Positions 26,401 through 34,045 of a stretch of 64,000 nucleotides of DNA are shown in pieces. Below the pieces are notes generated by a model. The model saw only the letters and a list, made by a program, of their open reading frames with translations, searched no databases and had not been told where the DNA came from. Every line of letters begins with the position of its first letter. Position 1 is the first letter of the stretch. The translations under genes and the position numbers were made by a program. The stretch spans positions 54,821 through 118,820 of the forward strand of contig SHBP01000006.1 of assembly GCA_004211905.1 (NCBI GenBank), in the 5' to 3' direction. The stretch is from SAR92 clade bacterium. Lineage in GTDB: Bacteria; Pseudomonadota; Gammaproteobacteria; Pseudomonadales; Porticoccaceae.

Positions 26401-28168
26401 AATAGGTTCTGTTTCAGGTACTTCAGATCTAGATGCCTTAACTGAAGTGACGCTTAACAGCAGTATTTTTAACCCTGCATTTGATGGTCAAGCGTTAAAA
26501 ATTGAGGTGACTAAAAACTCCGGTGAAGAGCTTTTAATCGACAATGTTCGGGGCACAGTAACCGAAAGCCAGATTCAGCCGGGTACAGAGACACTAGCAG
26601 GCTTAGTTGCCGCTATTCAATCCAATCAAAACTATCCAGCTAATTTCGGCTCAAATAATGATGGAAGCGGCGATAATGGAGCGGAAGATGATCTTCGTTT
26701 CACCGTTGCATTGTCTGGTGATGGTCAAGGAATCGTATTTACACCACAAAGTTCGCCAAGAAATCCCGATTCTGGCATGGCCATGTTCAGTGCAAAGCGC
26801 ACTTCTAGCGGATCATCTGGTTTGTACAATGGTACCTCGCTAAACAATTTATCTGGAGCCACCGGTGGCAACTACACTGCACTGCAGACAGCTCCGATAA
26901 CTCCAGGGTCAGGCAACTACTCTAACACTGGCATTATTAGTAGCACAGTGGGCACCACCGGAGGCGGCATTTTTCATATTGCATGGAGTGACGCTCAATT
27001 GCAGGCGGATCTTTTGTCAGGCCGTATAGAAAATTACGACGACAGTGATTCTATTGATGATCGGGCCTATATAAGCTTTACCGATAACGATGGTGACACA
27101 GTAATGGTTGAGCGATCTCAGATTGGAAGTGCAGGTTCTGAGACTATTGCCGGCCTGGTTACCGCTCTTCAGGCCGCAACAGCGGGCACTAACAGTAATG
27201 GTTTTGCTAGACAAGATTATTCTGACTTTGATTACAATATAGCTTATGACTCGAGCGGACTTATCTTTACGCCAAAAACACTGCCAGCAATAGGCGATAC
27301 ACTTTCGTTGCAGATGCGACGCAGCCGCAATGACTCAGAATATACCGGTTCAGTCAATGACGGCGCGACATATGCTACTGAGGAACCTCTGCGCCATACA
27401 ATCATTGAAGACATTGGGTTGATTCCGGGTACGCCGGGCTCTAGTGGAGGTAACGGATCCAATTATTTAACCAAGTACAGAACTGAGACGTTATATGATT
27501 CTGCGCGTTTGATTATTACCCGTGACAAGAGTCAGCTAAAAACCAATTTGCAGGAAATTGTCACCGCCTACAATGATTTAGAATCGCTGATAGATGAACT
27601 CAATACCGAAGAAGCGATCGAGGCTGGCTTGTCATTGGCAGGGGAGGGTTCTTTACTTCGCTCAGTGCAAAATCGAATCTATAACGCGCTAACAGCAAGC
27701 TCTTCTACTCCCAGCGGAACAGTGGATGCTGTGCGCGATCTGGGTATTAGCGTTGATCGCTATGGTAAGCTGCAGTTCGATGAGGCTATATACGATAGCC
27801 TCATTACTACTCGTTGGGATGATGTGGTAACCATGTTGACCTCAGGGACCACTGATCAAAGTCTATATTCCCCGATGCCTAAGGGTTTGGCTCAGGACGT
27901 CGCTACTGTTATAAACGATCTAAAATCATCAACACTAACGGGAGATGCCCAGAACGGTTTGATTGCAAACAGAACTGAGGCTCTTTCGAGATATGAAGAG
28001 AATTACCAACTTGAGCTAACTAAACTGGAAGCTCGCATGACTGTGTTGTATCAGCGTTACCTGAATCAATTTACAGCTATGGAAACGCTGATGAATAGCT
28101 TGAATAGCACGCGAGACTATATGAAAGGTCAGCTCGATGTAATCACCAGTGCTTACGACCGAGATTAA
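23483..28168 (+). CDS. fliD: Giant FliD filament cap with repeat and beta-sandwich insert
   Basis: FliD caps the filament and guides flagellin insertion; it is usually ~450-700 residues, but here 1,561. The ends are canonical: FliD_N at ~20-125 (SGINVAELATNLTNAEKLPA, then QDKIDKTEAKISGYG) and FliD_C at ~1350-1561 (YNDLESLIDELNTEE, VRDLGISVDRYGKLQFDE, YLNQFTAMETLMNSL). About 900 Ser/Gly/Thr-rich residues lie between. They hold diverged modules with [ST]xxQLxAxL, xFTDxxG, ETxAGLVxAxQ and GLxFTPxS elements, clearest at 25905-26840 and 26973-27370. One copy is broken by a ~160-residue beta-sandwich (residues ~864-1026; NASFES, GWTVN, VAYLYSDGATVSQVLS, LLIDNVRG) resembling galactose-binding/DUF642-like folds. 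ATG 23483 is 8 bases after flgL; the frame is unbroken. The insert is richer in GC than the 5' end. Confidence 0.93.
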   Translation: MVTTTALDTPATTSSTTSGSSIGSSILLTLGSGSGINVAELATNLTNAEKLPAQNALQDKIDKTEAKISGYGLISSQLGILASSFERINDANEIYFSEGKSSNDNAVSFLSVTNDALEGSYDVDVYQLAENQRLSSNNYQSTSGNINNGAAFDLTLSIGITRKGTYDHFITEVQLRSIGDGSSAYIEYSDGSNTLQITQAEIDLAMESLEGSGIYTFANATLEGLISAINSEISKNAGFATNFASAEVHRTRGISFVQTVAGASASLTQPAANDGSVAYNIGSVAQGLISATPANGARVSYTFTPSSAGSDFLEVSDGVTNISIPQTDFSLRTDYELSITETELQAALSSSGSISIVGSDGTGADETVIVNLNDMTTFGLPVPLGALTLQDLANAINAKASGAFETTAVVDDNKLTFVQKANGSGTVTAATRSDGITISKADVSVTSAEQMAEVIQASSSYDNLKFTVSATSTDLVFDYKTDGVVSAPTFKLNNSDQTASSFVAGVNAVNAPIDTVIKIGAGGDTLESIVTAINNADTGITASVLDVSGIGNDYRIVLSGTEGLDGSFSVTTDSSTASNSLGFDQATNVIQAAQDSEIGYEGLLISRGTNVISDVIEGATFQLNSTTGVVTSVPYIVLGNGSGGGTGFAYDITKLNDNTVRFIPKAAYVGQNLGAGPSGGPGSGYTATTITNPHGSDPANITVYDVTPLNDSDIDSYLDSSAEPDYSGSITLYDGIGGAITLPRNGLGGFWPNTTTTENGETVNQYVAIAQAASYAAGTGSTTTGGTEDTYTNYTGGTIQAINNGSYEYRYTESQLRADVAASIISGGSDNGEGALIFTDDYGRNHTILASEIRALSGGTPVTRSISITNASFESQSLSEGSYTSSSITGWTVNTSSSNSGAYNPEEDPVEATTDGSNVAYLYSDGATVSQVLSETYDSGSTYQFKLDIGDLSYYDYKADANYTIKLYAGSNEIGSVSGTSDLDALTEVTLNSSIFNPAFDGQALKIEVTKNSGEELLIDNVRGTVTESQIQPGTETLAGLVAAIQSNQNYPANFGSNNDGSGDNGAEDDLRFTVALSGDGQGIVFTPQSSPRNPDSGMAMFSAKRTSSGSSGLYNGTSLNNLSGATGGNYTALQTAPITPGSGNYSNTGIISSTVGTTGGGIFHIAWSDAQLQADLLSGRIENYDDSDSIDDRAYISFTDNDGDTVMVERSQIGSAGSETIAGLVTALQAATAGTNSNGFARQDYSDFDYNIAYDSSGLIFTPKTLPAIGDTLSLQMRRSRNDSEYTGSVNDGATYATEEPLRHTIIEDIGLIPGTPGSSGGNGSNYLTKYRTETLYDSARLIITRDKSQLKTNLQEIVTAYNDLESLIDELNTEEAIEAGLSLAGEGSLLRSVQNRIYNALTASSSTPSGTVDAVRDLGISVDRYGKLQFDEAIYDSLITTRWDDVVTMLTSGTTDQSLYSPMPKGLAQDVATVINDLKSSTLTGDAQNGLIANRTEALSRYEENYQLELTKLEARMTVLYQRYLNQFTAMETLMNSLNSTRDYMKGQLDVITSAYDRD

Positions 28169-28592
28169 GCAAGCACAACCAAATAGCTTGGTAAGTAAAA
28201 TCAAGAATCGACCGACTTGAGATTTGCCTTCAGACTGGTGAGAAAGCAACTATCAGTTACATATGTCCGCTTGGATCGAAGCGACTTCTAAGCCCCAGTC
28301 TTAACGCTCTGTTTCTAGAGTAAGCCAAAAGTAGTGAAGAAAAAGGATCTCTAATAGAGGTGTTTTTAATTGATGCCTACAACACCGGTTTAAAAATTCG
28401 CTTAGTCATTTACTTAGTGAAACTCATACCTGAAGCAGTCCGCAAGGTTTTACTCCCCTAAAAAGTCGGCTTTAAACCATTGCAGCGGTGAGGGTTCATG
28501 TAAGTTTGGTCCTTTTTACAAGGGCTCATCCCTATACCTGCTAGGCGGTTCTTAGTATTGATATATTCTGCACAATTTATTGTTGGGTAACG
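28169..28592. other. Gene-free gap between convergent fliD and fliC
   Basis: I see no open frame with coding character, no tRNA and no clear terminator for fliD in these 424 bases. Only the fliC terminator at the right end is recognisable. Confidence 0.6.
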
Positions 28593-28625
28593 AAAAAAGC
28601 CCGACACCATGACGGTGTCGGGCTT
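28593..28625 (-). terminator. Intrinsic terminator of fliC
   Basis: A perfect 12-bp stem (AAGCCCGACACC at 28597-28608 with GGTGTCGGGCTT at 28614-28625) has a 5-base loop. On the minus strand it is followed by six Ts. It lies 36 bases past the fliC stop. Confidence 0.95.
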
Positions 28626-28660
28626 GAGCGTTTAAACGTGCTACTACGCCACAAACTTAC

Positions 28661-29518
28661 TTACTGAAGTAACGACAGCACGGACTGAGCCTTCTGATTC
28701 GCTTGAGCTAACATTGCAGTACCAGCTTGTTGAATTATCTGAGTACGTGCTAGAGAGGTTGTCTCTGTAGCATAGTTAGCGTCTTCAATTCGACCTCTTG
28801 CCGTGGCTGTTGCCAATGATGATGAAGCCAGGTTATCCACCGCATACTCCAATCGGTTCATTGTCGCACCGAAAGTTGCACGCTGGGTCGCTACGCCTTC
28901 AATGGCAGTATCGAGGGCGTTCAGTGTTGCATCGTAGTCTGTTCCCATACCGGTCGTCGTGTAACTACTGAGATCGGCACCCATTGGGGTGGTTGCGGTA
29001 CCTGCGGCTAGATTGAAGTCAGAGAAGTCTACCGAGAGAGTTTGAGTGGCGTTTGCACCGATCTGGAATGTAACTGAACTATCGCCTGTTCCGCCAGCAT
29101 TTCCGTCAAGTAATTTTTTCCCGTTGAATTCGGTAGAATCGACAATTCGATCAATTTCTTCGGCTGCTTCTTTAAATTCAACATCCAGTACAGCCACGTC
29201 TGAAACAGAGTTCGAGCCATCAGCAGCCTGAACAACGATCTCACGCATTCTTTGAAGAATGTTGCTGATTTGTTCGGCAGATCCATCTGCCAGCTGTATC
29301 ATGGATGTTGCGTTGTTAGCGTTACGGCCAGCTTGGTCAAGACCGCGAATCTGAGAGGTCATTTTGGTAGCAATCGCCAGACCCGCAGCATCATCCGCTG
29401 CAGAGTTAATGCGCTTGCCTGTAGATAACCGCTCCATGGTGCTAGTCATCATTCTTTCATTTTGATTGATCGAGTTGGCGGTTAACATAGCCGCTGAGTT
29501 TGAATTAATTACAGTCAT
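28661..29518 (-). CDS. fliC: FliC flagellin, short form
   Basis: Flagellin is the filament subunit. This one has 285 residues: the conserved N-terminal D0/D1 (TVINSNSAAMLTANSINQNE, MERLSTGKRINSAADDAAG, LQRMREIVVQAADGSNS), a very short central part (~145-195) and the conserved C-terminal D1/D0 (ATARGRIEDANYATETTSLA, QIIQQAGTAMLAQANQKAQ, VLSLL). The surface domains D2/D3 are essentially absent. It is monocistronic, with its own sigma-28 promoter, a leader hairpin and a strong terminator. The cap and junction genes lie convergently at 20751-28168. Confidence 0.98.
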   Translation of the reverse strand: MTVINSNSAAMLTANSINQNERMMTSTMERLSTGKRINSAADDAAGLAIATKMTSQIRGLDQAGRNANNATSMIQLADGSAEQISNILQRMREIVVQAADGSNSVSDVAVLDVEFKEAAEEIDRIVDSTEFNGKKLLDGNAGGTGDSSVTFQIGANATQTLSVDFSDFNLAAGTATTPMGADLSSYTTTGMGTDYDATLNALDTAIEGVATQRATFGATMNRLEYAVDNLASSSLATATARGRIEDANYATETTSLARTQIIQQAGTAMLAQANQKAQSVLSLLQ

Positions 29519-29545
29519 TTCACTGTCCTCTATATTAAGTTAGTC

Positions 29546-29573
29546 TTTGGGTAAAAATTTAGATTTACCCAAA
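29546..29573 (-). promoter_or_regulatory. Perfect hairpin in the fliC leader
   Basis: TTTGGGTAAA (29546-29555) and TTTACCCAAA (29564-29573) form a 10-bp perfect stem with an 8-base loop. It lies between the fliC promoter and the start codon, ending 28 bases before the ATG, so it would be in the mRNA leader. It could stabilise the transcript or control translation. Confidence 0.6.
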
Positions 29574-29623
29574 AGTAGAAACTATATTGTCCTTTGGGAT
29601 AACCTGTTGGTGTTACAGTTTAA

Positions 29624-29650
29624 TTATCGACATAAGCCTCAAATACTTTA
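29624..29650 (-). promoter_or_regulatory. Sigma-28 promoter of fliC
   Basis: On the minus strand: TAAA (29647-29650), 15 bases, GTCGATAA (29624-29631), one mismatch to GCCGATAA. It lies ~106 bases before the flagellin start. Confidence 0.88.
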
Positions 29651-29843
29651 GATTTATTTTTCGATAAATCATTGATTTATATGATTTTAATTAATTTAGA
29701 AAGAAAAAAACGATAACGAGTTAACTACGTGAACTGTGGTGTGGTTTCAAAAAAGAAGTTTTGTGAGGGGCCGCTAGTGGGACCAGTTTCAGTGTTGAAA
29801 CTTGATTGATTTAACGATAGATCTAGTCTGGAAAATATAAAAA

Positions 29844-30239
29844 TTATAGGTTTTCATCAAATAAAATACCTTTGAGAGATTCAATATTTGCAGCGATTCT
29901 TAAAATCGCATCGCCAGGCAATTTAAGAATAATGTCACCAGTGTCACCATCTTTTACTTCTATAATTGTGCGTTTAGATGAAGGATCTACGGAGAAGGAC
30001 AAGTTGGTATTTGAAGTAGCCAATGTAGAATTAACGTCTTTGAGAGCTATCTCTAACGACTTTTGAGAGGAAACGGTTGCACGCTCATTCTCACCAAGTA
30101 GCGGGGGGCGTGCTAGCTGGTCTAGCACTGAGGCAATCTGCATTGCTCCTGACGTACGATTAACAGGAGCTGTTTCAATGGCCTTCGGCGCAACAGTACT
30201 TGAGCTTAAAGTGTTCTGAGTTACATCTATACTTGACAT
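29844..30239 (-). CDS. flaG: FlaG family protein
   Basis: FlaG proteins affect filament length in polar flagella. The protein (~131 residues) has a variable N-terminal half and the conserved C-terminal FlaG domain: NTNLSFSVDPSSKRTIIEVK, then DGDTGDIILKLPGDAILRIA and a closing helix with IESLKGILFDENL. I use ATG 30239; a TTG at 30251 is in frame upstream but has no better ribosome site. A sigma-28 promoter lies 56 bases upstream. It is on the same strand as and upstream of fliC, the usual arrangement. Confidence 0.9.
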   Translation of the reverse strand: MSSIDVTQNTLSSSTVAPKAIETAPVNRTSGAMQIASVLDQLARPPLLGENERATVSSQKSLEIALKDVNSTLATSNTNLSFSVDPSSKRTIIEVKDGDTGDIILKLPGDAILRIAANIESLKGILFDENL

Positions 30240-30294
30240 GCCATACACCAATTTAACGTTCTCTAATTGTCATGGACAACTAACCTTAACTACT

Positions 30295-30321
30295 ACATCG
30301 GCACAATGGATGATGACTTTA
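30295..30321 (-). promoter_or_regulatory. Sigma-28 promoter of flaG
   Basis: On the minus strand: TAAA (30318-30321), 15 bases, GCCGATGT (30295-30302). Spacing is exact and the -10 keeps GCCGAT. Confidence 0.82.
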
Positions 30322-30404
30322 ATTGTTTTTGCTACATGTTGGCAGGAGGTCTTGATGGTTGAGTGGTATCCGCCTCCTAATTCAGCCGTTATACTTACCG
30401 CCGA

Positions 30405-30980
30405 ATGCAATTAGGAGCTCCATATCTCTTGATAAGATTAAAAACAGCATTTAGTGCGGTCGAAAAATTTACCGAAGTTACAGGGCGTTTTATTTCTTGG
30501 GCGGCTGTAACCATGGTGATTTTGGTGGTGCTAGTCGTCATTACTCGATATTTTTTAGGGATAGGCTCTATCGCGCTCCAAGAGTCGGTCACTTACTTGC
30601 ACTGTTTGGTGTTTATGATGGGTATCGCGTTTACCTTGAAGCATGACGGACATGTGCGAGTGGATATTTTCTATCGGGGATTCTCACCAAGGTGTAAAGC
30701 GCTCGTTAATTTGATTGGCGCTCTTCTGTTCCTCATACCCTTTTGCTTGTTGATCTTTTTTACCAGCTGGGATTATGTTCTTTCGAGTTGGGTTATTAGA
30801 GAGACGTCTGCTGAAAACAATGGGCTCCCATTTATCTATTTATTAAAAACACTGATGTTGCTGATGCCGGTGACTCTGTTACTGCAAGGGATAGCAGAAA
30901 TTATACGTAGTGGTTTGATACTCGGTGGAGCCGATGTGTCAACGAGTGCTACTGCCGAGTCAACTGAGACAATCATCTGA
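30405..30980 (+). CDS. TRAP transporter small membrane subunit (DctQ type)
   Basis: This is the four-helix subunit of a tripartite ATP-independent periplasmic transporter, which uses a sodium gradient to import organic acids or related solutes. The 191-residue protein has membrane segments near 28-50, 66-82, 100-125 and 145-165. The family region WAAVTMVILVVLVVITRYF is followed by ALQESVTYLHCLVFMMGIA and LKHDGHVRVDIFY. It overlaps the large subunit by one base (TGATG). The periplasmic binding protein (DctP) that should set substrate choice is not next to it, so the substrate cannot be inferred. Confidence 0.9.
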   Translation: MQLGAPYLLIRLKTAFSAVEKFTEVTGRFISWAAVTMVILVVLVVITRYFLGIGSIALQESVTYLHCLVFMMGIAFTLKHDGHVRVDIFYRGFSPRCKALVNLIGALLFLIPFCLLIFFTSWDYVLSSWVIRETSAENNGLPFIYLLKTLMLLMPVTLLLQGIAEIIRSGLILGGADVSTSATAESTETII

Positions 30981-32344
30981 TGGCTGACTTAATTCCTTTT
31001 TTCATGTTTTTGGTTGCCTGCTTGGTGCTTATGGCAGGTTATCCGGTGGCCTTTTCCTTGGCTGGCACGGCCTTATTATTTGCAGTGGTAGGCACATTTA
31101 CCGGCCATTTTGATATGGCATTTTTACAAGCATTGCCTAATCGCTTGTTTGGTACCATGGAAAATACTACGTTAATAGCCGTTCCACTATTTATTTTAAT
31201 GGGGGTGATGCTTGAGAAATCTCGGCTATCTGAGGACTTACTGGAAAGTATGGCGGACCTGTTTGGTGGTTTTCGTAGCGGGCTGGGTATTTCGGTTGTT
31301 CTAGTAGGAGCTCTATTGGCTGCCAGCACGGGTATTGTTGGGGCAACCGTGGTCACTATGGGGCTAATGTCACTTCCTACAATGCTAAAGCGAGGTTATT
31401 CGTCCGCTCAGGCTACTGGCTTGATTGCCGCGACGGGTACTTTGGGTCAGATCATTCCACCTTCCATTGCTTTGATACTACTGGGGGATACCCTGTCTAG
31501 TGCCTATCAACAAGCGCAATTAAATATGGGTATCTTTACCCCTAAGACCATCTCTATTGGCGATTTGTTTGTTGGTGCTATTGTGCCCGGGTTAATACTG
31601 GTGGTCTTTTATTGCCTTTATTTGGTCACCTTTTCACGGCCAGCCGCCATTGTTAGCGGTGAATACAAAGTAGGCGAACGAAACTTATCTCGGGCGATGA
31701 AAAATTTATTGCCACCCATTTTTCTCATAGTGACTGTGCTTGGCTCTATTCTCGCAGGTTTGGCCACGCCGACTGAGGCTGCTGGTGTGGGTGCGTTTGG
31801 TGCTACTGCGTTAGCTTTAGCGAAAGGCCAGCTCAACACACAAAAATTGCGAGAGGTTGCACAGTCCACAACTCAGGTAACCTCAATGGTATTTCTAATA
31901 TTGATTGGGGCGGCGGTATTTTCTTTAGTATTCCGCGGGTTTGGTGGAGAAGAAATAGTAGAGCAGTTTTTCACTAATCTCCCAGGTGGCATTGTCGGTG
32001 CAACACTGTTGGTAATGATTGTTATCTTTTTGCTGGGCTTTATTCTTGATTTTATTGAAATCACTTTTGTGGTGGTCCCAATCGTTGCGCCGGTGTTACT
32101 GGCGATGGGGCTCGACCCAGTTTGGTTAGGAGTAATGATTGCTATTAATTTACAGACATCATTTCTAACGCCACCATTTGGTTTTGCGTTGTTTTATTTG
32201 CGTGGCGTAGCACCAGCGTCGGTGGAGACGTCGGACATGTATCGTGGCGTTATTCCGTTTATTTTTCTGCAACTCTTACTTATGTTAATGCTCTCAATTT
32301 GGCCGCAACTGGCGACTTGGTTGCCGGCATTAATGTACAACTAG
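30980..32344 (+). CDS. TRAP transporter large permease (DctM type)
   Basis: The 454-residue, ~12-helix protein is the ion-coupled channel subunit of the TRAP system. Family motifs include LPNRLFGTMENTTLIAVPLF, ASTGIVGATVVTMGLMSLPT, ATGTLGQIIPPSIALILLGD, LATPTEAAGVGAFGA and LQTSFLTPPFGFALFYLRG. It begins in the dctQ stop codon. The stop at 32344 directly abuts the end of the convergent hydrolase gene, so no terminator separates them. Confidence 0.95.
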   Translation: MADLIPFFMFLVACLVLMAGYPVAFSLAGTALLFAVVGTFTGHFDMAFLQALPNRLFGTMENTTLIAVPLFILMGVMLEKSRLSEDLLESMADLFGGFRSGLGISVVLVGALLAASTGIVGATVVTMGLMSLPTMLKRGYSSAQATGLIAATGTLGQIIPPSIALILLGDTLSSAYQQAQLNMGIFTPKTISIGDLFVGAIVPGLILVVFYCLYLVTFSRPAAIVSGEYKVGERNLSRAMKNLLPPIFLIVTVLGSILAGLATPTEAAGVGAFGATALALAKGQLNTQKLREVAQSTTQVTSMVFLILIGAAVFSLVFRGFGGEEIVEQFFTNLPGGIVGATLLVMIVIFLLGFILDFIEITFVVVPIVAPVLLAMGLDPVWLGVMIAINLQTSFLTPPFGFALFYLRGVAPASVETSDMYRGVIPFIFLQLLLMLMLSIWPQLATWLPALMYN

Positions 32345-33298
32345 CTATAGCTTTAAAGCTGAAAATATCTTTTTCCGTAAAGGCTCACTTTCATTAACTA
32401 AGTGATGATTTCCTTGTTCAATCATGGTCACCGATACTGAGGGTAGTTTTTCTTTGAAGCGTGCTAGGTTGTATTCCCAATCTAGGGTTTTGTCATGATT
32501 ACCTTGAATGATATGAATAGGATAATCATTTGTAGGGCTATGGTGGAATTCCGATATCCATTGCTCCATTGCTCCGACCCAATCAGTCGGTACCTTTCTT
32601 GGTTGAAGAGGGTCTTGGGTACGCAGGAAATCTAAAAAGTCTTGGTCCCAAGAGCTGACGCGAAAAACACGCTTGATTGATTTTAGGAACCAACGTGTTA
32701 AATGGTACAGCCGTCGACTCTGTTTCCAACCCCAAGGCTGCAATAGAGGAGCAAGCAAATTAAGCGTAGCAAATGGATAAGGTGTTGTGGTGCTATGGTT
32801 GATTAAATGCTTGATGAGCACAGCGCCGCCCATGCTCTGGCCAATGCCATGAAGAGGCCCTTTAAAGTGCTCTTGAGCCATGCCGACGATCTCAGATAGA
32901 CGATCAACATATTCAGAGAAATGACTGATCGAGCAGGGCTTGCCTGTGGACAATCCGTGTCCCTTTGCATCAAAACAGAGAACGGTAAGTTGGCGACTAA
33001 GAAGATCCCGAATGAGATGCCCATAAAGACCTATGTGGTCCATGTACCCGTGAACAATTAAAACTGTCCCCACACTGGTGGCGGGCTCCCAAGACATTAA
33101 AGCAACCTGACGATCTTCAGTTGTGCCTGTATGCAAGGTGAGACAATCTGATGGCAAAGGTAACTGATAAAAATTCAGATACTGATACAAGTTGTCGCCT
33201 GAACTATTTCTAGTGCTTATGGTTTTGTTAAATAGAGGCAAGCCATCACGTAGAGCAGTAATGGTTGTTAGGTCGAGGTTGCCGCGTACGGTATCCAT
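32345..33298 (-). CDS. Alpha/beta hydrolase, lysophospholipase/monoglyceride lipase-like
   Basis: The 317-residue protein has the serine-hydrolase fold of the Hydrolase_4/PldB group: oxyanion strand LIVHGYMDHIGLYGHLI (~78-94), DAKGHGLSTG, nucleophile elbow GQSMGG (Ser ~150), acid IIQGNHDKTLDW (Asp ~273) and catalytic His in IEQGNHHLVNE (~301). There is no signal peptide, so a cytoplasmic enzyme acting on lysophospholipids or monoacylglycerols is likely; substrate is inferred from family resemblance only. It stands alone. Confidence 0.8.
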   Translation of the reverse strand: MDTVRGNLDLTTITALRDGLPLFNKTISTRNSSGDNLYQYLNFYQLPLPSDCLTLHTGTTEDRQVALMSWEPATSVGTVLIVHGYMDHIGLYGHLIRDLLSRQLTVLCFDAKGHGLSTGKPCSISHFSEYVDRLSEIVGMAQEHFKGPLHGIGQSMGGAVLIKHLINHSTTTPYPFATLNLLAPLLQPWGWKQSRRLYHLTRWFLKSIKRVFRVSSWDQDFLDFLRTQDPLQPRKVPTDWVGAMEQWISEFHHSPTNDYPIHIIQGNHDKTLDWEYNLARFKEKLPSVSVTMIEQGNHHLVNESEPLRKKIFSALKL

Positions 33299-33397
33299 TC
33301 TTGTCCTCCTAGTTATCTCTAAGAGGTTAAGTTAAAAGCACTATGTTGTCACAGGGTTTTATATAACAGATCAATAAATTTGTTGATTTAGAAAGTA

Positions 33398-33427
33398 AGA
33401 AACCCCAGGACAATACCTAGGGTTTCT
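33398..33427 (-). terminator. Hairpin downstream of exbD
   Basis: AGAAACCC-C-AGG pairs with CCT-A-GGGTTTCT (11 of 12 pairs, 6-base loop), 27 bases past the exbD stop. The following T-run on the minus strand is weak (TTACTTTC). Confidence 0.6.
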
Positions 33428-33453
33428 GTGGTTCGGCTAAATTAAGGCCAAGG

Positions 33454-33861
33454 TTATTCGTCAGTGGACAACGAAATGTCATACACGCCTGCTTCACGTG
33501 CTTGGTCAGAAATCTTAACAAAAATTTCAGTCTTCGCCTTAGGGTGGGAGCTAATTACAACTTTTGCCTCAGGCTTTTCCGCATGCAACCGTTCAACGTT
33601 TGCACGGACGGAGCGAATATCAATTCTTCGGCGATCTAGTGTGATCTCATTGCTCTCGGAGACCCGGAAGACGATATTGGTATTTGCCGAATCAGGTGGG
33701 GGCTGATCTGAGGTGGGTGGACGGCTTACGCCAAGTCCAGCTTCATTGACGAATGAAGCTGTAACAATAAAGAAAATCAGCATGATAAAAACAACGTCAA
33801 GCATTGGCGTCATATCAATTTCGTTTTCGTCTTCTTCCCTACGTCTTTTCCCAAGCGCCAT
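33454..33861 (-). CDS. exbD: Lone ExbD/TolR-type proton-channel protein
   Basis: ExbD and TolR energise outer-membrane processes together with an ExbB/TolQ partner. The protein (~135 residues) has the basic cytoplasmic start MALGKRRREEDENEIDMTPM, one membrane helix (LDVVFIMLIFFIVTASFV) with the essential Asp (MLDVVF) and a periplasmic domain ending VYDISLSTDE. I use ATG 33861; a TTG at 33897 is in frame. No exbB or tonB lies beside it, which is unusual; a two-ExbD TonB system elsewhere could use it. Confidence 0.88.
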   Translation of the reverse strand: MALGKRRREEDENEIDMTPMLDVVFIMLIFFIVTASFVNEAGLGVSRPPTSDQPPPDSANTNIVFRVSESNEITLDRRRIDIRSVRANVERLHAEKPEAKVVISSHPKAKTEIFVKISDQAREAGVYDISLSTDE

Positions 33862-33986
33862 CTTTGCTCTTACCTTTGCGTAGCTAGTTACAATCAAGAT
33901 TCGGCATTTTACTGATTTTCTGAGAAAATACTAGCGCCGATCGCGACAGGTTTTTACACAATATATACTATTATGGCCTTTTAGAA

Positions 33987-34009
33987 ACTAATTAGTGCGA
34001 ACTAATAGT
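33987..34009. promoter_or_regulatory. Repeated ACTAAT palindrome before mutM
   Basis: A perfect 10-bp palindrome ACTAATTAGT (33987-33996) is followed 14 bases on by ACTAATAGT (34001-34009). It lies in the gap between divergent exbD and mutM, where an operator would be expected. No regulator recognised. Confidence 0.3.
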
Positions 34010-34045
34010 CACAACTGACTATTTAACCCAAATTTGAGACCCTAA

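Larger units (their letters stand above)
29519..29843. other. fliC upstream region
   Basis: The 325 bases between fliC and flaG hold the fliC leader hairpin and sigma-28 promoter. The rest (29651-29843) is AT-rich with no coding frame; I see no clear flaG terminator in it. Confidence 0.7.
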
